From: Gammaproteobacteria bacterium
GTDB lineage: Bacteria > Pseudomonadota > Gammaproteobacteria > Burkholderiales > Burkholderiaceae_D
DNA length: 41,969 bases
Direction of reading: 5' to 3'
Assembly: GCA_903970185.1 (NCBI GenBank)
Contig: CAJCIC010000017.1
Span: forward strand, 1 to 41,969
Shown here: in pieces, positions 15,877 to 23,042 of the stretch
How the letters are laid out: each line of letters opens with the position of its first letter
Numbering within the stretch: position 1 is the first letter of the stretch
Position numbers and translations under genes: made by a program
The notes under the pieces: model-generated
Databases searched by the model: none
Told to the model about the DNA's origin: nothing
What the model saw: the letters and a program-made list of their open reading frames with translations, nothing else

Positions 15877-16539
15877 ATGACCCTTGAAACCATAGAGAAG
15901 GAAACCGGCCCGCAACCCACAGCCAGCGTGATCTGGCTGCACGGCCTCGGGGCCGATGCCACCGACTTCCTGCCGATCGTGACCGAGCTCGATCTCGCTG
16001 GGCTTGCTGCCATCCGCTTTGTTTTTCCCAATGCACCGGTGATGCCGGTGACGATCAACGGCGGCTATCGCATGCGCGCGTGGTACGACGTGCTTGGCCT
16101 TGAGATGCTGCGCCACGAAGACGAGGCCGGCCTGCGCCGCTCGCTTCTCGCCGTCGATGAACTCATCGACGCCGAAAAAAAACGCGGCATCAAGGCCCGC
16201 CGCATTGTGCTTGCCGGTTTTTCACAGGGCTGCGCCATGACGCTTCTTGCCGGCATCAGGCATCGCGAGCGCCTGGGCGGCCTGGTCGGTCTCTCAGGCT
16301 ACCTGCCCCTTGCGCAAAAAAGTGCCGAAGAGCGGCATGCCATGAATGCCGATACACCGGTATTCATGGCGCACGGGCAGTTCGATCCGGTGGTGCCGAT
16401 CATGTCCGCACAGGCCTCGCGCGACATGCTCAGGGATCTTGGCATGCCCGTCGAGTGGCACGAGTATCCGATGGCACACGCGACCTGCAGGGAAGAAATC
16501 GAAAATCTGTCGGCCTTCCTCAAGCGCGTGCTGGCATGA
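15877..16539 (+). CDS. Carboxylesterase/phospholipase, alpha/beta hydrolase
   Basis: A 220-residue alpha/beta hydrolase of the short carboxylesterase (Abhydrolase_2) family, likely cytoplasmic. The oxyanion strand VIWLHGLGADATDF (18-31), the nucleophile elbow GFSQGCAM with Ser116, Asp170 (HGQFDPVVP) and His201 (YPMAHATCREEI) form the catalytic triad. Relatives hydrolyse short-chain acyl esters or lysophospholipids. The ATG at 15877 gives the typical N-terminus MTLETIE; another ATG at 15835 overlaps mog and would add a Pro-rich extension without family similarity. It follows mog by 16 bp and is probably cotranscribed. Confidence 0.9.
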   Translation: MTLETIEKETGPQPTASVIWLHGLGADATDFLPIVTELDLAGLAAIRFVFPNAPVMPVTINGGYRMRAWYDVLGLEMLRHEDEAGLRRSLLAVDELIDAEKKRGIKARRIVLAGFSQGCAMTLLAGIRHRERLGGLVGLSGYLPLAQKSAEERHAMNADTPVFMAHGQFDPVVPIMSAQASRDMLRDLGMPVEWHEYPMAHATCREEIENLSAFLKRVLA

Positions 16540-16582
16540 CCCCGACCTGACGATCCGAAGCAACCCGAAAACCCATCCCCAA

Positions 16583-17554
16583 ATGACACCAGAACAACTC
16601 AAGGCCTTGCGCCAGCGACTCACGCTGCCTGTGATCGGATCACCGATGTTTATCGTCTCCGGCCCGGAACTCGTGATTGAGCAATGCAAGGCCGGCATCA
16701 TCGGCGCGTTCCCTGCGCTTAACGCCAGGCCGAAGGAGGCCCTTGACCCATGGCTTGGCCAAATCGAAGACGCCTTAAAGCAGGCAAGCGAGGAAGATCC
16801 GCAGCGCAAAATCGCTCCGTTTGCCGTCAACCAGATCGTCCATGCCTCAAACGACAGGCTCGAGCACGATCTTGAAGTCTGCATCAAGCACAAGGTCCCG
16901 ATCATCATCACCAGCCTGCGCGCGCCCGATGACGTCGTCGCGCACGTGCACGCCTATGGCGGCTTGGTGTTTCACGATGTCATCAGCGTGCGCCACGCGC
17001 AAAAGGCGCTCGAGGCAGGTGTCGACGGGCTGATTCTCGTGTGCTCTGGGGCAGGTGGCCACGCCGGGACGATCTCGCCGTTCGCACTCGTGCCCGAAGT
17101 GCGCCGCTTCTTTGCCGGGCCGATCATCCTGTCAGGAGCCATCGCCAACGGCTCGTCGATCCTGGCTGCCGAAGCGCTTGGCGCGGACTTTGCCTACATG
17201 GGCACGCGCTTTATCGCCACGCGCGAAGCCCGCGCTGAAGAGGACTACAAGGACGCCATCGTCGAATCGGCTGCTGGCGACATCGTCTACACCTCGCTTT
17301 TTACCGGTGTACTTGGCAATTATCTGAAGAAAAGCATCTTCAATGCCGGGCTTGACCCGCTCGCCCTGCCCGAGGCCGACAAGACGACCATGAATTTCGG
17401 CTCGGGTGGCGGCGCCAAGGCCAAAGCCTGGCGTGACATCTGGGGCGCGGGTCAAGGGGTCGGTCAGATCGATGACGTGCCGCCGGTGGCCGAACTGGTT
17501 TCCCGCCTTGCGCGCGAATATCACGCGGCGCGCATGCGGCTCTTCACGCCCTAG
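16583..17554 (+). CDS. Nitronate monooxygenase-family FMN protein
   Basis: A 323-residue TIM-barrel flavoprotein of the NMO (2-nitropropane dioxygenase-like) family. PVIGSPMFIVSGPELVIEQC (15-34) is the N-terminal motif, followed by GIIGAFPALNARP, VPIIITSLRAPDDVVAHVHA, LILVCSGAGGHAGTISPFAL with the family's Gly-Gly-His motif, and PIILSGAIANGSSILAAEAL and ADFAYMGTRFIATREA, which bind the FMN phosphate. Known members oxidise alkyl nitronates or propionate 3-nitronate; the true substrate here is unknown. The start gives the standard MTPEQLKALR opening; 43 bp separate it from the esterase gene. Confidence 0.9.
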   Translation: MTPEQLKALRQRLTLPVIGSPMFIVSGPELVIEQCKAGIIGAFPALNARPKEALDPWLGQIEDALKQASEEDPQRKIAPFAVNQIVHASNDRLEHDLEVCIKHKVPIIITSLRAPDDVVAHVHAYGGLVFHDVISVRHAQKALEAGVDGLILVCSGAGGHAGTISPFALVPEVRRFFAGPIILSGAIANGSSILAAEALGADFAYMGTRFIATREARAEEDYKDAIVESAAGDIVYTSLFTGVLGNYLKKSIFNAGLDPLALPEADKTTMNFGSGGGAKAKAWRDIWGAGQGVGQIDDVPPVAELVSRLAREYHAARMRLFTP

Positions 17555-17653
17555 ACTTTCGGGCTTGCTTTTCTGCCAGTCGGCCTTATCTGCCCAAGTG
17601 GCCATGGCGACGGCGCAAATGGCGGGCGGTCATCGACGTGAAATGAGCGAGTA

Positions 17654-18622
17654 ATGCAGCATCTTGCCGATGGGATCGAGTTTTACGGCCTCTGGTTCGT
17701 GTTCTTGAGCGTACTTGCGACCCAGCTTGGCCTGCCGCTTCCGGCCTACCCGACGCTGATGCTGGCCGCGGCGTTGCTGATCCCCGGCGTGCACTCGTTT
17801 GGCGCCATCCTCGCTGCGGCGGTAGCGGCAACGCTACTGGCCGATCTGGGCTGGTACACGGCGGGACGAACCCTCGGGCGCAGGGTACTTGCCAGTCTTT
17901 GCCGCGTGTCGCTCTCGCCAGACAGCTGTGTGCGCCAGACCGAATCGATCTACGACCGTTTTGGCGCCCCTTCGCTGCTTGTGGCGAAATTCATCCCGGG
18001 CTTCGGTGCGGTGGCAACGGCCATGGCCGGCACGCTGAAGACCTCGCTGCTTAGCTTCCTGTTCTTCGATGCACTCGGCGCAATCGCGTGGACGAGCATC
18101 GGGCTTGGCATCGGCCGCCTGTTTCGCAACGCCATCACCAGCGCGTTCGACCTCTTAAATGAACTTGGGCATATCGGTGGCGCGATTCTCGTGGTCGGCC
18201 TCGCCCTGATCGTCGTTTTCAAATGGTGGGAGCGGCAGCGCCTGTTGCGCACACTGCGCATGGCGCGCATCTCGGTGGAGGAACTGCACGACCTGATCGA
18301 GACGGGCAAGATGCCGATCGTCTTTGACGTACGAACCGAAGCAGCGCAACGCGAGCAGGGTCGTATCCCCGGTGCGCGCTCGATCAACGAAGCAGCGCTT
18401 GCACGCCAGCTCGACGGTTTGCCGCGTACTGGCGAAGTCGTCGTCTATTGCGCCTGTCCGAGCGAGGCGTCGGCTGCACGCATTGCCAAGATCATCATGA
18501 ATCACGGCTTCGCGCGCGTGCGTCCGCTTGCTGGCGGCATCGACGAGTGGGTCGAGCGGGGTTATGCGCTCGAACCCCATGTCGGTGAGGATATCGAACA
18601 CCTCGAAGGGCTCGCCGCCTAG
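17654..18622 (+). CDS. DedA-family membrane protein fused to a rhodanese domain
   Basis: A 322-residue fusion. Residues 1-195 are a DedA/SNARE-associated module with hydrophobic segments and the family's conserved pieces LGLPLPAYPTLMLAAALLIP, ADLGWYTAGRTLGRR and FIPGFGAVATAMAGTLK. DedA proteins are proton-coupled transporters or lipid flippases. After a charged linker (WWERQRLLRTLRMARI) residues 206-312 form a rhodanese domain: ISVEELHDLIETGKMPIVFD, VRTEAAQREQGRIPGA, and VVVYCACPSEASAAR, where Cys266 is in the active-site loop position. A DedA-rhodanese fusion is known in proteobacteria, but the functional link is not established. Confidence 0.9.
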   Translation: MQHLADGIEFYGLWFVFLSVLATQLGLPLPAYPTLMLAAALLIPGVHSFGAILAAAVAATLLADLGWYTAGRTLGRRVLASLCRVSLSPDSCVRQTESIYDRFGAPSLLVAKFIPGFGAVATAMAGTLKTSLLSFLFFDALGAIAWTSIGLGIGRLFRNAITSAFDLLNELGHIGGAILVVGLALIVVFKWWERQRLLRTLRMARISVEELHDLIETGKMPIVFDVRTEAAQREQGRIPGARSINEAALARQLDGLPRTGEVVVYCACPSEASAARIAKIIMNHGFARVRPLAGGIDEWVERGYALEPHVGEDIEHLEGLAA

Positions 18623-18715
18623 AGCAAAGGGATTGCCTGGCGCGCAGCTCGTGGCCTTGCGCCCGTCGAATCGATTGCCGCACCGATCGAAAGACGGTGC
18701 AATAGAGGGGGTCAT

Positions 18716-19105
18716 GTGAACTGGAAGGAAATGACTCTTCATCAGCGCCTTTATCTGAGCGCGACCGCAATTTTTATCGTCGGCGTTCTCCTCGGCATGG
18801 CGCTGTATGTCACGGCGGCCCCAGACGAAAGCCAGGGCAACTTCGTCATCATCGGCGGCCAGGCCTATACCACTGATCCCTCCACTTCGAAGTCCTACGA
18901 CGACCAGCTCGAGCGCATGGGTGGCCAATCGCTGGTCTTCGCGGACCGATTCAGCCATTGGTTCGGAAGTCGCTGGCACGGCGCGAACCTCGGGCTGACG
19001 GTTGCGACGCTGGCCACAGTTCTGGCGCTCATTCTGCTTTGGATTGGTCGCGAAGTGAAACGCGACCACGAGTATCGAAACAGATCTAGGTCCGATTCCG
19101 ACTGA
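18716..19105 (+). CDS. Two-helix membrane protein, unknown function
   Basis: A 129-residue protein with a transmembrane segment near the N-terminus (SATAIFIVGVLLGMALYVTA) and a second near the C-terminus (NLGLTVATLATVLALILLWI), enclosing about 60 polar residues that should face one side of the membrane. The tail is basic (REVKRDHEYRNRSRSDSD). The GTG at 18716 is supported by AGGGGG shortly upstream. I do not recognise the family. It lies 94 bp after the DedA-rhodanese gene and 58 bp before a SnoaL-like gene. Confidence 0.7.
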   Translation: MNWKEMTLHQRLYLSATAIFIVGVLLGMALYVTAAPDESQGNFVIIGGQAYTTDPSTSKSYDDQLERMGGQSLVFADRFSHWFGSRWHGANLGLTVATLATVLALILLWIGREVKRDHEYRNRSRSDSD

Positions 19106-19162
19106 GCGCTGTCCGAAGGGCTGGATCGTAGGTATCTACAAGCCGTATCTCGGGAGGATCCG

Positions 19163-19573
19163 ATGGCAGATCAAGACAAACGCGCTGCACTGGAGCGGCA
19201 TTGGCGAGCCTCCGATGCCAGCGATTTTGAAGCCGAGCACGACATCTACCTTGAGGATGCCATCCTGGAGTACCCCCAGTCCGGCGAGCGAATTCGTGGC
19301 CGGCGCAACATCCAGATCACCCGAACCAGACAGCCCAGCGAGAAACGCTTCACCGTGCGCCGCATCGTCGGCAGCGGTGATCTTTGGATCACCGAGTATG
19401 TCCTGTCATATGACGCAAAGCCTTCGCACACGGTGAGCATCATGCAGTTCAGTGGCGAGAAGGTTGCACTTGAGACGCAGTACTTTGCGGATCCATTTGA
19501 GCCCAGCCCCTCGCGCGCGCAGTGGGTTGAATCGATCGGGGAAGACGGGACGCAAGCGCCGCCTCGCACATGA
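19163..19573 (+). CDS. SnoaL-like/NTF2-fold protein
   Basis: A 136-residue protein of the SnoaL/NTF2 fold: an N-terminal helix (DKRAALERHWRASDASDFEA), the acidic strand DIYLEDAILEYPQSGERIRG, then RRNIQITRTRQPSEKRFTVR, DLWITEYVLSYDAKPSHTVS and the closing strands VALETQYFADPFEPSPSRAQ. These match the SnoaL_2 subgroup, small cone-shaped proteins used as enzymes or ligand carriers. No catalytic role can be assigned. GGGAGG lies 5 nt before the ATG, a strong ribosome binding site. Confidence 0.75.
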   Translation: MADQDKRAALERHWRASDASDFEAEHDIYLEDAILEYPQSGERIRGRRNIQITRTRQPSEKRFTVRRIVGSGDLWITEYVLSYDAKPSHTVSIMQFSGEKVALETQYFADPFEPSPSRAQWVESIGEDGTQAPPRT

Positions 19574-19941
19574 CCAGCGGGTGCGATCGCCGTGGCGTGC
19601 ACATTGTTTCAGGTTCACTGTGACGTGCGCGCATCGGCTCGAACCCGCGCGGGCATGCAAGACGCGCTGGCCTTCGGGCCTGCGCAGCAGCGCGGATGAG
19701 GACACGATGCCTCGCGCTCTGAACGACAGCATGGGATGTCAGCACTGGGTCGACATGACGCAAGCGCGTATGGCAGCATGTCTAGCCGGCGTTGGCCCGG
19801 ATCCGAAGATTTCGCGAACTGCTTCTTGGCGATCGCTCGCAAATTGTGTGATCCCGCCTCGTTCGCGAAGCTGCAATGCAACGGTAGCTTGAACGGCGGG
19901 AATTTGAATTGGTGCGCTGTATTTCACGAAAGGGGATGCGT
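19574..19941. other. Intergenic stretch, no supported gene
   Basis: About 370 bp between the SnoaL-like and VOC genes. Open frames here on both strands have no family features or ribosome binding sites. The last 60 bp, which are less GC-rich, probably hold the promoter of the VOC gene. I see nothing else. Confidence 0.4.
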
Positions 19942-20328
19942 GTGAAGCGAGTGACGGGAATCGGTGGGATCTTCTTCAAGGCCAAGGACGCGCCAGCCTT
20001 GCAGGCCTGGTACAAACTCCATCTGGGAATTGACGTCCAATCCTGGGGGGGAGCGTCGTTCGATTGGACCGACGCGGACGGCAAGCCGACCGGCGGCACA
20101 ACCGCCTGGTGTATCAATTCGGCCGCAGGCGACTCGTTTGCCCCGAGTCAGGCGCCGTTCATGGTCAACTATCGCGTCGACGATTTGCACGCCTTGATCG
20201 CTGCCCTGAAAGCTGAGGGCTGCAATGTCCTTGAGAAGGTTGATGAGTCGGAATTCGGAAAGTTCGGCTGGGTTTTGGATCCGGAAGGAAACAAGGTTGA
20301 GCTTTGGCAACCTCCCCCTGGAGGTTGA
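19942..20328 (+). CDS. VOC-family (glyoxalase/bleomycin resistance-like) protein
   Basis: A 128-residue vicinal-oxygen-chelate protein with two beta-alpha-beta-beta-beta units: RVTGIGGIFFKAKDAPALQA opens the first and FMVNYRVDDLHALIAALKAE the second, closing with GWVLDPEGNKVELWQPP, whose Glu is at the usual metal-ligand position. The GTG at 19942 was chosen because AAGGGG lies 6 nt upstream and it gives the family N-terminus MKRVTGIGGIFFK; an ATG 6 bp further upstream has no room for a ribosome binding site. The substrate is unknown. Confidence 0.85.
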   Translation: MKRVTGIGGIFFKAKDAPALQAWYKLHLGIDVQSWGGASFDWTDADGKPTGGTTAWCINSAAGDSFAPSQAPFMVNYRVDDLHALIAALKAEGCNVLEKVDESEFGKFGWVLDPEGNKVELWQPPPGG

Positions 20329-20373
20329 GCCGCAGAGACAGGAGGGTTTACTTCGCTCGTCCAAGTTGCGACG

Positions 20374-20426
20374 CAAGGCCGAGTGCCCTTGGCGCCCGTA
20401 GTGTCAGAACCGGCCTTGGTTTTTTT
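20374..20426 (+). terminator. Candidate intrinsic terminator with long loop
   Basis: Perfect 8-bp arms CAAGGCCG (20374-20381) and CGGCCTTG (20411-20418) are followed by GT and a run of T to 20426. The loop is about 29 nt, longer than usual. It lies between two convergent genes, the VOC gene (plus) and the membrane-protein gene (minus), which supports a terminator role. Confidence 0.55.
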
Positions 20427-20429
20427 GCG

Positions 20430-20660
20430 TCAGCTGGCGCGATCTTCAATCAGGTTCCCAGTGCGCCTTCGTTTCGCGTAGGGCAGCGCGAACATGTACA
20501 AGCCGCTGAACATGAGAAGAAACAGGGGCGCGAGCGGCGAGTAAGTGACCCACGGCGGTGGCGCTCCGTGGATGCGGAGGGCGAAGTTGGCAATCACCGT
20601 TGCCGTAAACGCGATCGAGAGCCAACGGTGTGATTGGCGAATGAAGGAAGTGATTTTCAC
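20430..20660 (-). CDS. Small membrane protein, unknown function
   Basis: A 76-residue protein with two transmembrane helices (WLSIAFTATVIANFALRI and APLFLLMFSGLYMFALPYA) and a basic C-terminus. The start was set at GTG 20660 because GAGG lies 6 nt upstream and it gives an N-terminus (KITSFIRQSHRWLSIAF) resembling small PepSY-like or DUF membrane proteins; an ATG 12 bp upstream has no ribosome binding site. It is the third gene of the arsR-SRPBCC operon, 28 bp after the SRPBCC gene, so it may be a partner of that protein. Function unknown. Confidence 0.7.
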   Translation of the reverse strand: MKITSFIRQSHRWLSIAFTATVIANFALRIHGAPPPWVTYSPLAPLFLLMFSGLYMFALPYAKRRRTGNLIEDRAS

Positions 20661-20687
20661 GGAAGTCCTCATTGGTCAGGTTTGAAA

Positions 20688-21131
20688 TTAGGCGGTGGTC
20701 GGTTCGGGTCGTTGAAGGAGCGCCCCGAGCTTCTCCAGGAATTTGCGCCACCCTGCCTTCGCGCCACCGAAAGCCTGCTGCTGGGTTGGCGTAAAACCCT
20801 TCTGTTCCACACGCAGCAAAGTGCCAGACGCGGTCGGCGTGAGCGTGAAAGTCACGACGCTTTTGAGGTTGAACGCCGCGTCGTTATGAGAAAAATCCCA
20901 CGAGTACGACAACAATCTGTTGGGCGTAACCGCGATCACCTGGCAATTCACGACACCACCCCATTCACCACGCAGATCGAAGCGGTGCCCGATCGCCAGA
21001 TCGAAGTCGTTCTTCATCAACCATTCTTCGATGAGATGCGGTTGTGAAAGCGCGCGCCAGACCTTCTCTGGCGGATGCGGAAACTCCTGTTCGATGACAA
21101 CCGAACGCGTTTCTGTTGCCGCATCGGTCAT
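20688..21131 (-). CDS. SRPBCC/AHSA1-domain protein
   Basis: A 147-residue START-like protein: VVIEQEFPHPPEKVWRALSQ (11-30), HLIEEWLMKNDFDLAIGHRF, GVVNCQVIAVTPNRLLSYSW and the C-terminal helix FGGAKAGWRKFLEKLGALLQ. This is the AHSA1 branch (Activator of Hsp90 ATPase homolog), a ligand-binding cavity fold; bacterial members rarely have a known ligand. It overlaps the upstream ArsR gene by ATGA. ArsR plus SRPBCC pairs are a widespread arrangement in which the regulator controls its own operon. Confidence 0.88.
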   Translation of the reverse strand: MTDAATETRSVVIEQEFPHPPEKVWRALSQPHLIEEWLMKNDFDLAIGHRFDLRGEWGGVVNCQVIAVTPNRLLSYSWDFSHNDAAFNLKSVVTFTLTPTASGTLLRVEQKGFTPTQQQAFGGAKAGWRKFLEKLGALLQRPEPTTA

Positions 21132-21454
21132 TGGTCCATCCGTTTTAGCAGTTCTTCAAGTCGATCAAATCGGTTTTGCCAGAAGCCGGCCATCTGACGG
21201 GTCCAGTCCAGAAGCGGAGCCAGGCCTCCACGCTGCGCGCTGTACTGCGTCTCGCGGCCCTCGTGGCGATAACGCACGAGTCCGGCTTCCTTGAGCACGA
21301 CCAGATGCTTTGACACCGCGGGCTGGGACACGCCGGCGTGCCTTGTCAGAGTGACAACGTTCTGCTCGCCGTCTTGGCAAAGGCTCTCGAAAATGGCGCG
21401 TCGAGTCGGATCGGCAAGCGCCTTGAAAAGAACTGAATCGCGGTCATGCGTCAT
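21128..21454 (-). CDS. ArsR-family repressor
   Basis: A 108-residue winged-helix regulator: DSVLFKALADPTRRAIFESL (6-25), VVTLTRHAGVSQPAVSKHLV (33-52) as helix-turn-helix, then LKEAGLVRYRHEGRETQYSA as wing. There is no metal-binding Cys pair, so it is probably not a metal sensor. It leads the operon with the SRPBCC gene and a small membrane protein, behind a strong promoter with two inverted repeats, so autoregulation is likely. Confidence 0.9.
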   Translation of the reverse strand: MTHDRDSVLFKALADPTRRAIFESLCQDGEQNVVTLTRHAGVSQPAVSKHLVVLKEAGLVRYRHEGRETQYSAQRGGLAPLLDWTRQMAGFWQNRFDRLEELLKRMDQ

Positions 21455-21463
21455 GATCTATCA

Positions 21464-21514
21464 ATAACTCATCAGTTATGATTTAATATATAGCCCGCTG
21501 GCTATGTATGTCAA
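21464..21514 (-). promoter_or_regulatory. arsR operon promoter with two 6-4-6 inverted repeats
   Basis: On the minus strand TTGACA (21514-21509) is followed after 18 bp by TATATT (21490-21485), a near-consensus sigma-70 promoter. One perfect inverted repeat, ATAGCC-CGCT-GGCTAT (21490-21505, plus-strand reading), fills the spacer; another, ATAACT-CATC-AGTTAT (21464-21479), covers the likely transcription start. Centres are 26 bp apart. They are candidate ArsR operators. Confidence 0.8.
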
Positions 21515-21699
21515 GGAGCGCGGCGTACGCGTTTCGAGCGGGTAACGTTAAAGGATCAGCTCGGTGAACTAAGACGCGCGAGCCGATACCCGGAATTCAA
21601 GGACGTTATGCAACCACGCCGAGTCGGCGAATGGATCAATCAACGCCGCGGCTGCCGCCTGCCGCTTGTCCATCCCGCCTTGCCTTGCCCCGTTGCGGT

Positions 21700-22920
21700 C
21701 TACGCCAAGGAGGGTGCGGCGACTTCAGCGCCGAGATTTTCGCCACGACGCTCAGGGCCGAAGATGACCAAAAGCGCGATCACGACCGAGACGATACCGG
21801 CAACCAGCGCCATGGCAAAGCCGAAATTGCCATCGTGCTGCTTGGCGATCGCTTCCTGCATCGGCAGGTTAAACGAGGCGATCAGATTGCCGAGCTGGTA
21901 GACGGTCCCGGGAAAGGTGCCGCGCACGGCATTCGGTGAGAGTTCGTTGAGATGCACCGGGATGATGCCCCAGGCGCCCTGCACCGAAATCTGGATCAGG
22001 AATGCGCCAAGCGCCAGCATGCCAAGCGATTCCGAAAATGCCCAGACCGGAATCACCGGCAGCGCAAGCAGCGCGGCAATGGCGATGCCGCGCCTGCGAC
22101 CGATGCGCTCAGAGAGCCACCCAAAGAGCAGACCACCGCAGATCGCGCCGACGTTCGAGATGATGGTGATGTTCGACACTGTCTTCGGGTCGAGCTTGTG
22201 CTGCCCCGTCAAGAACAGGTTCGGATAGGCGTCTTGCGTGCCGTGGCTAAAGAAGTTGAAGGCGGTCATCAAGACGATGGCGTAGATCGCGAGCTTCCAG
22301 TTGCGGCCCAGCGTCTGAAGCAACCCAGGCTGCTCCTTCTTTTCCATGCGCTCCTTCCAGCCAGGCGATTCGGGCACGTTCAAGCGGATGAAGAAAATCA
22401 GAAGCGCCGGCAGCACCCCCACGAAGAACATGCCGCGCCACTGCAGCGTGTCGTAGAAGCGAAAAACGAACGAGGCGAGCAGAAAGCCGCTCGGATAGCC
22501 GGCCTGAAGAATCCCCGAAACCATGCCCCTCGAATGCGTTGGCACGGTCTCCATGGTCAGCGACGAGCCAACGCCCCACTCACCGCCCATGGCAACACCA
22601 AACAGGAAGCGCAGCGCCAGAAGGCTGGTCAGCGACGGTGCCAGGCCTGACGCGGCCTCAAGCAGCGAAAACGCGAGGATGTTCCACATCAAGGTCGGCC
22701 TGCGACCGAAGCGATCGGCAAGGCGTCCGAAAATGAAGGCGCCAATCGGTCTTGCGATGAGGGTCAGGGTGACGGCGAAAACGACTGCGGAACGCTCGAC
22801 GCCAAAATCCTTGGCGATGTAGCTGAACATGAACACCATGAGGAAAAAGTCGAAGGCATCAAGCGTCCATCCGAGGTAAGCGGCAAAGGCCACGCTCTTC
22901 TGGGCTTTGGTCCAGGCCAT
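21700..22920 (-). CDS. MFS transporter, probable carboxylate (lactate/SHS-type) carrier
   Basis: A 406-residue transporter with about 12 transmembrane helices. The MFS loop motif GRLADRFGRRPTLMWNI and the second-half GWLSERIGRRRGIAIAA are present, as is LGWTLDAFDFFLMVFMFSYI near the N-terminus and GGEWGVGSSLTMETVPTHSR, characteristic of the sialate/lactate:H+ symporter (SHS, Jen1-like) branch. It probably takes up a monocarboxylate. AGGAG 6 nt upstream of the ATG supports the start. It lies 122 bp downstream of the acyl-CoA dehydrogenase on the same strand, which suggests uptake of a substrate oxidised by that enzyme. Confidence 0.88.
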   Translation of the reverse strand: MAWTKAQKSVAFAAYLGWTLDAFDFFLMVFMFSYIAKDFGVERSAVVFAVTLTLIARPIGAFIFGRLADRFGRRPTLMWNILAFSLLEAASGLAPSLTSLLALRFLFGVAMGGEWGVGSSLTMETVPTHSRGMVSGILQAGYPSGFLLASFVFRFYDTLQWRGMFFVGVLPALLIFFIRLNVPESPGWKERMEKKEQPGLLQTLGRNWKLAIYAIVLMTAFNFFSHGTQDAYPNLFLTGQHKLDPKTVSNITIISNVGAICGGLLFGWLSERIGRRRGIAIAALLALPVIPVWAFSESLGMLALGAFLIQISVQGAWGIIPVHLNELSPNAVRGTFPGTVYQLGNLIASFNLPMQEAIAKQHDGNFGFAMALVAGIVSVVIALLVIFGPERRGENLGAEVAAPSLA

Positions 22921-23042
22921 TCTTGTCTCCTCGTCGTCATGGACAGCAGCCCTAGCGCTGCGTCGTCTTTTCCGAGCAGAAGAATACCAGCAAGGGTCAG
23001 CCCCGACCTGCTGCCGCCCCTCGGGATTACCCTAGCGCACGC

